The notes under the pieces: generated by a model
What the model was told of the DNA's origin: nothing
Databases searched by the model: none
Seen by the model: only the letters and a program-made list of their open reading frames with translations
Made by a program: the position numbers and the translations under genes
Shown here: positions 28,186-37,250 of the stretch, in pieces
How the letters are laid out: each line of letters starts with the position of its first letter
How positions within the stretch are numbered: position 1 is the first letter of the stretch
Source: DAOMFM01 sp035429825
GTDB lineage: Bacteria; Acidobacteriota; Blastocatellia; UBA7656; JADIYM01
Reading direction: 5' to 3'
DNA: 64,000 nucleotides
NCBI GenBank assembly: GCA_044224215.1
Contig: JBGAKX010000004.1
Span: 1-64,000 of the forward strand

Positions 28186-29360
28186 CGACAATCGAAGAAG
28201 CGATTGAAGACATCAGGAACGGTCGCGTGGTGATCGTCGTCGACGACGAGGACCGCGAGAACGAGGGCGACCTCGTGTGCGCCGCCGAGAAGATCACGCC
28301 CGAGATCATCAATTTCATGGCGCGCGAAGGCCGCGGCCTGATCTGTCTTCCGCTCACGCAGGAGCGGCTCGACACGCTGCAGATTCCGCTGCAAGTGCCC
28401 GATCCCGAGAACACGTCCGGATTCGGGACGGCGTTCTGCGTGTCGATCGAGGCGCGGCGCGGCGTGACCACCGGCATTTCGGCGGCGGATCGCGCGACGA
28501 CGATCCTGACTGCCGTCGATTCGCACACGCGGCCCGGCGACCTTGCGCGCCCCGGCCACGTGTTCCCGCTGCGCGCGCGCGACGGCGGCGTCCTTGTCCG
28601 TCCGGGGCAGACCGAGGCGTCGGTCGACCTCGCGCGCATCGCCGGTCTCGCTCCGGCGGCGGTGATCTGCGAAGTCATGAACGACGACGGCACGATGGCG
28701 CGGCTTCCACAGTTGCGCGAGTTCGCGGATCGTCGCGACCTGAAGATCATCTCGGTGGCGGACCTGATCGCCTACCGGATGAAGACCGAAGTGCTCGTGC
28801 GCCGTGTTGCCGAGGCCGATGTGCCGACGCCGTACGGTGTGTTTCACGGTGTCGCCTTTGAGAACACGATCAACGGCGATGTCCATCTGGCGATGCACAA
28901 GGGACCGATTTCACCTGAGCCAACGTTGGTCCGTGTGCATACGCAATGTCTGCTCGGCGATGTGTTCGGCAGCCTGCATGACAAGGCGGGCTGGCAGCTC
29001 TACCGATCGCTCGAGATGATCGCGGACGAGGGTCGCGGCGTGCTGCTCTATCTCGATCTTCGCGAGCGCAGCCACGAGCTCGTGCAGCATCTGAAGTCGT
29101 ACGCCAGTTACGATCCCGCCGTCGCACCCGGTGCGCAGGCTGGGGCCGAGGTGCACGGCGATGCACGCGAGTATGGTATCGGGGCGCAGATCCTCCATGC
29201 GCTCGGTCTCCGAAAGATTCGGATTCTCTCGAACCATCCGCGAAAGCTCGCGGGTGTCGAAGGGTTCGAAATCGAAGTGGTCGATTTTGTTCCAATCGAG
29301 CGGCGCGAGGGATCAGAACACAACGTTCCGGATTTCAAGCAGCATCTGACTGAGGTCTGA
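28179..29360 (+). CDS. ribBA: RibBA-like: DHBP synthase fused to a degenerate GTP cyclohydrolase II domain (RibBX-type)
   Basis: Residues 1-200 are 3,4-dihydroxy-2-butanone-4-phosphate synthase, with DRENEGD (25-31, Glu27 and Glu29), GVTTGISAADR and NDDGTMAR. The usual GHTE motif reads GQTE (Gln144). Residues 205-393 align with GTP cyclohydrolase II, but of the three zinc cysteines only Cys257 remains. The CDC pair is replaced by HDKAG (267-271), and the catalytic RQEGRGIGL stretch reads LDLRERSHEL. Parts of the fold (EGRGVLLY, REYGIGAQIL) survive. The second domain is therefore probably not a cyclohydrolase and resembles the X domain of proteobacterial RibBX. Another GTP cyclohydrolase II must exist if riboflavin is made. 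It is translationally coupled to ribE. Confidence 0.88.
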   Translation: MLATIEEAIEDIRNGRVVIVVDDEDRENEGDLVCAAEKITPEIINFMAREGRGLICLPLTQERLDTLQIPLQVPDPENTSGFGTAFCVSIEARRGVTTGISAADRATTILTAVDSHTRPGDLARPGHVFPLRARDGGVLVRPGQTEASVDLARIAGLAPAAVICEVMNDDGTMARLPQLREFADRRDLKIISVADLIAYRMKTEVLVRRVAEADVPTPYGVFHGVAFENTINGDVHLAMHKGPISPEPTLVRVHTQCLLGDVFGSLHDKAGWQLYRSLEMIADEGRGVLLYLDLRERSHELVQHLKSYASYDPAVAPGAQAGAEVHGDAREYGIGAQILHALGLRKIRILSNHPRKLAGVEGFEIEVVDFVPIERREGSEHNVPDFKQHLTEV

Positions 29361-29368
29361 CACACACC

Positions 29369-32300
29369 ATGGGTACTCCCGCTCCGGATTCCTCTCGCCG
29401 GGCGGGCGCGAAAGGCTCAGTGAGGAAACGGATCCTTATCACTCTCGGCGCGCTGGCCACCCTTGTGGTCATCGCATGCATCGGCCTTCTGATCTGGTAT
29501 CAGACTGGCGGATTGAACCGTAAGGCCGAGGCCCTTGTCCGGGAACAGCTCGCCGCGATGAACATCCGCGCCGATCTCGGGCAGGTCGTCATTACACTCC
29601 GGCCGGGAAGGGCCGAGTTCGAGCGAATTGCCCTGTATCCGGGCGAGGACACCGAGCCATTCGTGACGGCGGATCGGCTGACCGTCGACTTCACCATTAC
29701 CAGTCTGTACGCCCAGACGGTGGAGTTGAAATCGGTCGAGCTCGTAAACCCGGTGGTTACCGTTCGCTTTGACGACCAGGGCCACTCGAATGTCGACTCG
29801 ATAAGGTTGCCGGACCGGAAGAAGCCGGAATCGGCCTCGGATCAGGTGGCGTGGCAGGCGGCAACGTTGACGGTATCGGGCGGACAGATCAACTACGGCG
29901 ACGCAAGACACAAGTTCGACGGTTCGGTGCGCAACCTGCGCGTCGGCCTCGAGCCAAAATCCGGCGAAGGCGACACGCTCGTTCGACGGCTCGTGCTCGG
30001 TTTCTCGGACAGCAAACTCGTATACGACCAGCGCGAGATTGCCGGCATCAGCGCCGAGCTCGGCGCAGACGTGACGCGCCAGGGTGCGACGATCGACAAG
30101 CTCACGCTCGAATCACCGATCGGTACGACGTCGATCACCGGAACGGTCGCCGAATGGAAGGATCCTCACTACCAACTGAAGGTCAACAGCACGGTTGCGA
30201 TCGACCAGATCGGAGCGGTCGCGGATCCATCGGCAGGGCTCACGGGAACCGCAATGCTCGACGGAACGGTGACCGGGCACGGATCCGAGTACGCGTTCAA
30301 CGGCAACCTGTCTGGCGACAACGTCCTCGTTGCGGGCGTGCGCCTGGCGCACGCGAGCGCGACGGGAAAGTTGCAGGGAGACAGGCTCGACTATGCATGG
30401 CAGGGCGCGCTGATCGCGTCGCGGCTCACGATGAGCGGCTACGACGTCTCGAGCGTTCGGTACGAAGGCAGCGCGACGGGGAACGGCGGCGTACCGCAGC
30501 TCGACGGGACGCTGTCGGTAGGGAGCTTCGGAGGGCACGGCGTCTCCGGATCGGGACTGAGGTTCGAGGGTTCCGTCGACGCTGCCGAACGATCCGCCGA
30601 CGGCAATTTCGGGTTGAACTCGCTGTCGGCGCGAACCGTGCGCGCCGGGAGTATTCGCGCGCACGTGGCTGCGACGTCGGACGCGATCGACGTCTCGAGC
30701 TTTACGGCAGTCGTGTTTGGCGGCAGCGTGAACGGCTCGGCGAAGGTCCGGCTCGACACGGGTCAGTCGTCGTTGAGGGCCGAGTTCCGCGGCATCGACA
30801 TCGACAAGTCGATCGGCGCGGCGTCGCCCGACGCGCCGAAACTCAGCGGAAGCGCAAACGGCTCGATCGATCTGACGTGGCCCGGCATGCGGATGCAGAA
30901 CGCGACGGGAACGGTCGTCGCGACCATCAAGGGAACGATACCGTCCGACACGGGCGGACATCCGGTTGACGGCGATATTGCGCTGACGGCGGTTCCGGGC
31001 CGGCTCAGAATCGACAAGGCGAATTTTGCGAGCGGGGATTCTCACATCACGGCGGTTGGCGAGATCGGATGGGACCGCACGGCTGATGTGACCGTCACGG
31101 CAGATGCCGCCAAGGGCGAAGACCTCATCGCGCTTGCAACGGCTGCTAGCCCCGCCGTCGGAGAGATGCTCGCGCAGCGCAAGGTGGCGATCGATGGTCC
31201 GTTCCACTTTGACGGACGAATTACCGGAACGCTCGCGACACCGTCGATCGACGGACGCGTCCAGATCGCCCGTGTCGTCGTCAATGGCGAGGAGCTCGGG
31301 TCGTTCTCGGCTGCCGTTGTCCGGGAATCGGCGGGCGTGACGCTCCGCGACGCACGTGTGGATCGTAGCGACGGCGCGTCGATCGCGTTCAATCTGTCGT
31401 TGCCCACGACGCCAGGCGCGGGACAGGTCGTCGACGCGACCATAACGCGATATCCGATCGTCTCGCTCTTCAACCTCAGTCCGATCGGTGCGTCCGAGGA
31501 CCTCAAGGCGTTCGGCGGCAATGTCAGTGGGCATGTACGACTGACGATTCCGAGCGAATTGAAGAAGCTGAAAGACTTGATCGGTTCGCTCGACCTGACT
31601 GTCGACGGCGCGACGCTGAAGGCCCAGCCGCTCGAACGGCTACGCATAAGCGTGCGCTTTGGAGAACGGGTCAACGAGATGCCGGTCTTTGAGCTCGCGA
31701 CGGCTCGAGGTCGGATGACGGGACGGGGAACGTACGACAAGGAATCGGACAACTACTCAGCCTCGTTTGACGTCGCGAACATCGACCTCAAATTGCTCGA
31801 GACGTTGATGGCGTCGACTGACAAGCCGCCGCCTGTCACAGCGAGCGGAAGCGTCACCGGGCGCATCGAGTTGTCCGGCAGGAACGGCGCAAATGGAAAC
31901 GAACTGACGGGACTCAACGGCAGCTTTGCCGGGTCCGACGTGATCATCGAGCGCGAGCCGATCGGATCGCCGGCGCTCACAGTTTCAACGGGACCCGATG
32001 CGTCGGGTGCGCCGGTGGTGACCGTAAAACTCGCAGGCGACATTCGCGGACAACGTCGCGAGATCGCCGGCCAGATCTTTGTGGCCGAGGAAGACCAGCC
32101 GTTCAAGGTCGCGCTTGCGTTCGACGGGTTTGACGCGCTTGGCCTCGCGGGTACGCCGCCCGAGGGCGTCACGTCGCGCGTGACCGGCAATGTGTCGGTC
32201 GAGGGATTCCTCGCCGACCTGTCGGCCGAGAATGGCATTCGCGAACGGCTGCGAATCGACGGCCGGTTCTCGGAGCTGTCGCTCGTCGCCGACGTGGACA

Positions 32301-33724
32301 CGAACGGACGGCAGTACACGATAGCGAACAAGGGCGACGTCGTGTTCGGCGTCGCCGACAACGCGCTCAGATTCGAGAAGGCGACGTTCTCGGGCGACAG
32401 CACCGAGGTCACGCTCTCTGGCGATCTTGCGCTCGCGGCGCCTGCCGTCTCGAACCTGACGGTCTCGGGCGACGTCAACCTCGAGCTCATCTCGACGCTC
32501 GCGCGTAACGTGTATGCGACCGGTTCGGCGAATATTCAGGCATCGGTCGGCGGTCCGCCCGGAGACCCGCGCTTTACCGGATTCGCCGATCTCAAGGACA
32601 TCGGGCTGCGCGCGGTTGATGTTCCCGTAGCGATCACGAACGGGGCGGGACGCGTGGTCTTCACGTCGAACCAGGCGCTCATCGAGTCGATGACGGCCCA
32701 GGCGAACGGCGGACGCGTCGTCGTCGACGGCGGCGTTCTGTTCGAGGGGCTCAAGCCTGCACGGTGGCGGTTTGGCATCGACGCCAAACAGGTTCGCATG
32801 ACCTACCCGCAGGACGTGCGGTCGATCCTCGACGGCGATCTGACGCTGCAGGGAAATCGCCAACTGCAGGTCCTCAGCGGGACCGTCAATCTGCGCCGCG
32901 CCGAGTTCACTCGCGACATCGATGCCAACGACATGCTCGCCCTCGACAGCCGCCGGTCGCAGTCTGCGATCGGCACTGGCGCAAGTACGGCGCGCTCGCT
33001 GATTCGCCTCGACCTGAACGTGGAGGCGCGCGACTCCATCATCATCCGCAACAATCTTGCGGACATCGCCGCAAGCGCTTCGCTCGTGCTGACCGGCGCG
33101 ATCGACGATCCGGTGATCGACGGCCGCGCGACGATCACGCGCGGAACGCTCGACTTCAGGGACAACGAGTACCAGATCAACCGCGGAGTCGTGCGGTTCC
33201 CCGGAAGGCTGGGCGGCGAGATCACGTTCGACATGCAGGCCGAGTCCGACATCAAGGGATATCGCGTGACCGTCGGCATCGCGGGCACTCCGACCAAGAC
33301 GTACCCTGTGTTGCGCAGCGAGCCCGCACTCACCGAACCGCAGATCGTGTCGTTGATCCTTACAGGCGACATCGGCTCGGGCGAAGTGTCCACACAGAAC
33401 CTCGGACAACAGGGCGTCAACCTCGCGAGTGCGCTGTTGACGGAGGCGCTGTCGCGTTCGGTCGAGAAGCGCACGGGCGAACTGTTCGGCATCAACCGGT
33501 TCCAGATCGACCCGCTCGTCGGCGGCAGGAATCCGTCGGCGCGGGTGACGATCGGCCGCCAGGTCAACAAGAACCTCTCGATTCTCTACTCGACGAACAT
33601 CTCGTCCGGCGAGGACCAGGTGATACAGCTCGAATACAAGCTGAGCAACCGGTTCTCGCTGGTCGCGTCGCGCGACGAGAACGGCGCATACGGGCTCGAC
33701 ATCAGGGTCAGGAAGCGATTCTGA
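29369..33724 (+). CDS. tamB: TamB-family translocation/assembly protein
   Basis: TamB-family proteins span the periplasm from the inner membrane and work with a TamA/BamA-type barrel; related AsmA-like bridges move phospholipids. The 1451-residue protein has a cytoplasmic N-terminus, one membrane anchor (about 20-45) and then a very long run of beta-rich repeats. The C-terminal 350 residues are the TamB domain (ISLILTGDIGSGEVSTQNLG, FQIDPLVGGRNPSARVTIGR) and end in RVRKRF. It is followed by a TGATG overlap with the barrel gene. This is the classical tamB-tamA partnership with the gene order reversed. The size is close to E. coli TamB (1259). Confidence 0.9.
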   Translation: MGTPAPDSSRRAGAKGSVRKRILITLGALATLVVIACIGLLIWYQTGGLNRKAEALVREQLAAMNIRADLGQVVITLRPGRAEFERIALYPGEDTEPFVTADRLTVDFTITSLYAQTVELKSVELVNPVVTVRFDDQGHSNVDSIRLPDRKKPESASDQVAWQAATLTVSGGQINYGDARHKFDGSVRNLRVGLEPKSGEGDTLVRRLVLGFSDSKLVYDQREIAGISAELGADVTRQGATIDKLTLESPIGTTSITGTVAEWKDPHYQLKVNSTVAIDQIGAVADPSAGLTGTAMLDGTVTGHGSEYAFNGNLSGDNVLVAGVRLAHASATGKLQGDRLDYAWQGALIASRLTMSGYDVSSVRYEGSATGNGGVPQLDGTLSVGSFGGHGVSGSGLRFEGSVDAAERSADGNFGLNSLSARTVRAGSIRAHVAATSDAIDVSSFTAVVFGGSVNGSAKVRLDTGQSSLRAEFRGIDIDKSIGAASPDAPKLSGSANGSIDLTWPGMRMQNATGTVVATIKGTIPSDTGGHPVDGDIALTAVPGRLRIDKANFASGDSHITAVGEIGWDRTADVTVTADAAKGEDLIALATAASPAVGEMLAQRKVAIDGPFHFDGRITGTLATPSIDGRVQIARVVVNGEELGSFSAAVVRESAGVTLRDARVDRSDGASIAFNLSLPTTPGAGQVVDATITRYPIVSLFNLSPIGASEDLKAFGGNVSGHVRLTIPSELKKLKDLIGSLDLTVDGATLKAQPLERLRISVRFGERVNEMPVFELATARGRMTGRGTYDKESDNYSASFDVANIDLKLLETLMASTDKPPPVTASGSVTGRIELSGRNGANGNELTGLNGSFAGSDVIIEREPIGSPALTVSTGPDASGAPVVTVKLAGDIRGQRREIAGQIFVAEEDQPFKVALAFDGFDALGLAGTPPEGVTSRVTGNVSVEGFLADLSAENGIRERLRIDGRFSELSLVADVDTNGRQYTIANKGDVVFGVADNALRFEKATFSGDSTEVTLSGDLALAAPAVSNLTVSGDVNLELISTLARNVYATGSANIQASVGGPPGDPRFTGFADLKDIGLRAVDVPVAITNGAGRVVFTSNQALIESMTAQANGGRVVVDGGVLFEGLKPARWRFGIDAKQVRMTYPQDVRSILDGDLTLQGNRQLQVLSGTVNLRRAEFTRDIDANDMLALDSRRSQSAIGTGASTARSLIRLDLNVEARDSIIIRNNLADIAASASLVLTGAIDDPVIDGRATITRGTLDFRDNEYQINRGVVRFPGRLGGEITFDMQAESDIKGYRVTVGIAGTPTKTYPVLRSEPALTEPQIVSLILTGDIGSGEVSTQNLGQQGVNLASALLTEALSRSVEKRTGELFGINRFQIDPLVGGRNPSARVTIGRQVNKNLSILYSTNISSGEDQVIQLEYKLSNRFSLVASRDENGAYGLDIRVRKRF

Positions 33725-36513
33725 TGTTTGGTGGACTCGTCCGAGCCGCGCTGCGGTGCATGGTTGTGGCCGCCGTCGCGTGCGCGCTCGGGGTCGTGGC
33801 ATCGGCACAGGACCTTTCGTCGTATCTCGGCAAGCGGATTCATCGCGTTGACATCGAGTTCGCGAACGGCTTGAAGATCGACGGCGGCGAGTTCAGGCAG
33901 TTTGTCGAGCGGTCGGTTCGCGCGGGGAACGAGCTGTCGGAAGAGGAGGTCCACGTCTCTATCGAGCGGCTGATGTCGGCGGGTCTTGCGTCAAAGGTCG
34001 CCGTGGCAGTTGCCGTCGACGGCGACGGGGTCGTGGTCACCTACCGCATCACACGCCTGGTGCGCGTGGCGTCCGTGAAGTTCGGCGCATTGTCGACCAC
34101 CGCCACCGAGGGCATTCGCGCCCAGTTGACTGGCCTCGACATAGGAAGTGTGCTCACCGAGGGAGTGCTCGACAGGGCCGCCGACGAGATCGTGCGCTAC
34201 TACCAGGAGCGCGGATACTTTGACGCGCAGGTCAAGCGAACCGTCGTCGTCGACGATACGGGATCCCGGGCGACGGTCGACTTTGCGATCGAGCAAGGCG
34301 AGCCGACTCGCGTCTCGACGTTCATGGTCTCGCGCGATCCGAGCGTGTTGCCGGATCTGGAAGCGAAATTGACGCTCAAGGAAGGTGAGCGGTACACGGC
34401 CACCGCGCTCGAAGCGGACCTCGTCACGATCCGCAAGGCAATGCTCGACGCCGGATACCTCTCGCCCGAAGTCGGCGAACCCGAAGTCGAGCGAAACCCG
34501 GCCGGCAACACCGTTGCCATCTCGGTGAGCGTCATCGCGGGCCCTCGCGTGACGGTTGCGGTCGAAGGCGTCAAGATCGATCAGAAACACCTGCGGACGC
34601 TGCTGCCGATCTACACCGACGGAGGGCTCGACGAATTCCAGCTGTCCGAGGGCGACCGGCGTCTCGCCGACGAGCTTCAGCGCGAAGGCTACTTCTTTGC
34701 GCGGATCACGCATCGCGTCGACAACGGTCCGTCCGCCAACAGCAGGATCGTCACGTACACGGTCGATCGTGGCCGCCGATTCAAGATCACCGACATTGAG
34801 ATCGAAGGCACGACGGCCGTGACCTACGCACAGCTGCGAGATGAACTTCAGACGCAGGAAGCCGGGTTCATCGTGCTCGCGCGCGGGCTGACGAGCCGCA
34901 GCATTCTGCAGCGGGACAGCGACTTCATCGAAGGCAGGCTGCACGCGATCGGGTATCGACAGGCGCGCGTCGTCCAGCGAAGGCAGGGCGTCCTGGCAGA
35001 CTCGGACGACCTGGTGATCACGTTTGTCGTCGAGGAGGGCCCGCGCACGCGCATTGCCGATGTGGCGTTCCGTGGAAACCAGGTGTTTGCGACGAGCGAG
35101 CTGCTTGCCGAGCCGTCCGCAAAGTCGGGCGACTGGTACTCGGACGCGAGCATCAGCGGGGACTCGCGCGCGATGCTGCAGAAGTACGCGTCGGCGGGGT
35201 ACATCACGGCCGAGATCACGCCGCAGATCGTCGACATCGACAGTACGAGCGTCCGCGTCATCTATGTCGTCAGCGAGGGCCTGCGCGCGTTCATCGGAAA
35301 CGTCTCGATCGTTGGCAACACGACGACCGGGACGCGCTCCATCAGTCGATACGTCGAATTCAAGCAGGGCGAGATCCTCAGGCTCGATGCGTTGCGCAAG
35401 ACGGAGCGCCAGCTGTACGAAACCGGCGCGTTCCGGCAGGTGCTGATCCGCAGCGAGCCTGCAGGCACCATGCCTGACGGCCTCAGCGAGATGCGCAACG
35501 TCTACATCGAGCTCGAAGAGGCGCGACCGTGGCTGATCGTGTACGGCGGCGGCTTCAACACCGATGACGGGCCGCGCGGGCTCTTCGAAATCTCGAACGC
35601 GAACCTGTTCGGCAGGCTGAACACCGGATCGCTCAGGGTGCGCATGAGCCCGAGGGTTCAGATCGCCGAGCTCTCGTATTCGAATCCGAGGCCGTTCGGA
35701 TGGGACCTGCCCGGGCTGCTGCAGCTGCGGTACGACCGCGACGTGATGGACGCGTTCACGTCGACGACGTACGCCGTGATCGCTCAGCTTCAGAAGCGGC
35801 TGTCCGATCAGTCCGGATTTTTCTTCCGATACAACTTTGAGCGTGTCAGGACGTCGAACCTCGATCTGTCACCCGACCAGATCGCGCGCGAGGATCGGCC
35901 GGTGACGCTCGGAAAACTCTCCACGGTCTACTACCGGGACTATCGCAACAGCCCGTTCGATCCCGATGGCGGGACGTTCATCTCGCTCGAGGGCACGATC
36001 GCATCGACCGTGCTCGGCGGCAGCGAGCGATACGTAATGGGGCGGGCCGAGTACCAGCGCTACGACAAGCTGCCTCGCTATCCGTCGCTGGTCTACGCTG
36101 GTGCTGCAAAGCTCGGATTGGCGGCGCCCTACGGCGAGTCGACCGAGATCCCGATCAGCCAACGGTTCTTTTCCGGCGGCTCGCGCACGCTCCGAGGCTT
36201 CAAGTTCGAGGAGGCGGGGCCGCGTGACCCCGTCACCAACCAGCCCGTCGGTGGAAACCTGCTGATCGTCATCAACAACGAATTGCGCTTCCCGATCCTC
36301 AGGCGCCTCGGCGGCGCGGTCTTCTCGGATACCGGAAACGTGTTCAAGAAGGTCTCCAAGTTCCAGTTCGACAAGCTGACCGAGACGATCGGCTTCGGGC
36401 TGAGGTTCGACACGCCCGTCGGCCCGATCCGCGTCGACTATGGCTATCTGCTGAACGCGCCGAACGGGGTGGGCCACAGCGCCGTGCACCTGTCGTTCGG
36501 CCAGGCATTCTGA
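33724..36513 (+). CDS. Omp85 family protein with seven POTRA-like repeats (TamA/BamA-like)
   Basis: The 929-residue protein has a signal peptide (1-28, ending VASAQ) and seven POTRA-like units, starting at about residues 35, 107, 185, 267, 347, 432 and 507. Each has a beta-alpha-alpha-beta pattern (e.g. ITDIEIEGTTAVT, IADVAFRGNQVFA, IGNVSIVGNTTTG). An Omp85 barrel (about 592-929) ends AVHLSFGQAF, and FSGGSRTLRGFKFEEAGP is the conserved loop-6 VRGF-like region (RGF). BamA has five and TamA three POTRAs. The ATG at 33724 overlaps the tamB stop, so it is TamB's partner barrel by position. It could also be a second BamA. A reading that begins at 32764 lies inside tamB and is a shadow. Confidence 0.85.
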   Translation: MFGGLVRAALRCMVVAAVACALGVVASAQDLSSYLGKRIHRVDIEFANGLKIDGGEFRQFVERSVRAGNELSEEEVHVSIERLMSAGLASKVAVAVAVDGDGVVVTYRITRLVRVASVKFGALSTTATEGIRAQLTGLDIGSVLTEGVLDRAADEIVRYYQERGYFDAQVKRTVVVDDTGSRATVDFAIEQGEPTRVSTFMVSRDPSVLPDLEAKLTLKEGERYTATALEADLVTIRKAMLDAGYLSPEVGEPEVERNPAGNTVAISVSVIAGPRVTVAVEGVKIDQKHLRTLLPIYTDGGLDEFQLSEGDRRLADELQREGYFFARITHRVDNGPSANSRIVTYTVDRGRRFKITDIEIEGTTAVTYAQLRDELQTQEAGFIVLARGLTSRSILQRDSDFIEGRLHAIGYRQARVVQRRQGVLADSDDLVITFVVEEGPRTRIADVAFRGNQVFATSELLAEPSAKSGDWYSDASISGDSRAMLQKYASAGYITAEITPQIVDIDSTSVRVIYVVSEGLRAFIGNVSIVGNTTTGTRSISRYVEFKQGEILRLDALRKTERQLYETGAFRQVLIRSEPAGTMPDGLSEMRNVYIELEEARPWLIVYGGGFNTDDGPRGLFEISNANLFGRLNTGSLRVRMSPRVQIAELSYSNPRPFGWDLPGLLQLRYDRDVMDAFTSTTYAVIAQLQKRLSDQSGFFFRYNFERVRTSNLDLSPDQIAREDRPVTLGKLSTVYYRDYRNSPFDPDGGTFISLEGTIASTVLGGSERYVMGRAEYQRYDKLPRYPSLVYAGAAKLGLAAPYGESTEIPISQRFFSGGSRTLRGFKFEEAGPRDPVTNQPVGGNLLIVINNELRFPILRRLGGAVFSDTGNVFKKVSKFQFDKLTETIGFGLRFDTPVGPIRVDYGYLLNAPNGVGHSAVHLSFGQAF

Positions 36514-37241
36514 TGATGGAGAGATTGCGCGATCGAAGGTCCTGGATAGCGGCGGCGCGTGCCGTCGCGTTCGCCGGAGCCTTGGCGAGCTCGCTTGCCG
36601 GAGTCTCCGCGCAGAGCGGCGCGGTGAAGCCTGCTCCCGCAGCGCTGGTCATCGACCAGACGACGGCGCGCGTCAACGGCGACCTCATCCTCAAGAGCGA
36701 GATCCTGTGGAACCTGGCGCTGCTCAAGAATGTGGCGCCGTCGCAGTTCTGGGACGCCAAGACGCAGGATCAGATGCTGCGCACGCTGATCGACCAGCGG
36801 TTGATCCTGCTCGAGGCGGCCAAGCTCCCGAGCATTCGCGTGTCGGACGAGGAGGTCGCGAAGGCCGTCAGCGAGCTGCGCGACGAGTTCAACAGCCCGG
36901 ACGATCCGCAGCGCTTCGAGCGCCGCGGCCAGCTCGTCGGCCTCACGGGACCGCGTCTGAACGAGATCGTGCGCGCGCGGCTGCGCATCACCAAGTTCGT
37001 CGATTTCAGGTTCCGGACGTTCGTGGTCGTGACGGAGCCCGAGATGCAGCGGTACTTCGACACCGAGCTGCGCACCGCGCCCGAGATGCAGGGATTGACC
37101 GAGGCTGCGCTGAAGGCCGCGTTCGAGGCCAATCGGGGCACGATCGAGAAGATCCTGATCGAGGAGAAGGTGAACGCGGCGATCGACACGTTCCTCGAAG
37201 AGGCGCGCGTGCGTGCCGAGATCGTCCGGCTGGATACGTAG
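36513..37241 (+). CDS. SurA N-domain-like periplasmic protein without PPIase domain
   Basis: The 242-residue protein begins in a TGATG overlap with the barrel gene and has a signal peptide (about 10-35, cleavage near VSAQ). Residues about 48-200 resemble the SurA/PpiC chaperone domain, with ARVNGDLILKSEI and QMLRTLIDQRLILLEAAKL. No parvulin-type PPIase domain follows; instead a helical C-terminus (about 195-242) completes the chaperone fold. E. coli SurA has 428 residues and two PPIase domains. The likely role is to bind outer-membrane proteins that go to the upstream barrel. The gene ends 9 bp from the convergent lptD. Confidence 0.75.
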   Translation: MMERLRDRRSWIAAARAVAFAGALASSLAGVSAQSGAVKPAPAALVIDQTTARVNGDLILKSEILWNLALLKNVAPSQFWDAKTQDQMLRTLIDQRLILLEAAKLPSIRVSDEEVAKAVSELRDEFNSPDDPQRFERRGQLVGLTGPRLNEIVRARLRITKFVDFRFRTFVVVTEPEMQRYFDTELRTAPEMQGLTEAALKAAFEANRGTIEKILIEEKVNAAIDTFLEEARVRAEIVRLDT

Positions 37242-37250
37242 AAGCGCGGG

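Noticed and set aside
32764..33723. N-terminal extension of the Omp85 gene inside tamB
   Set aside because: It overlaps the highly conserved TamB C-terminus in another frame; the Omp85 signal peptide begins at 33724.
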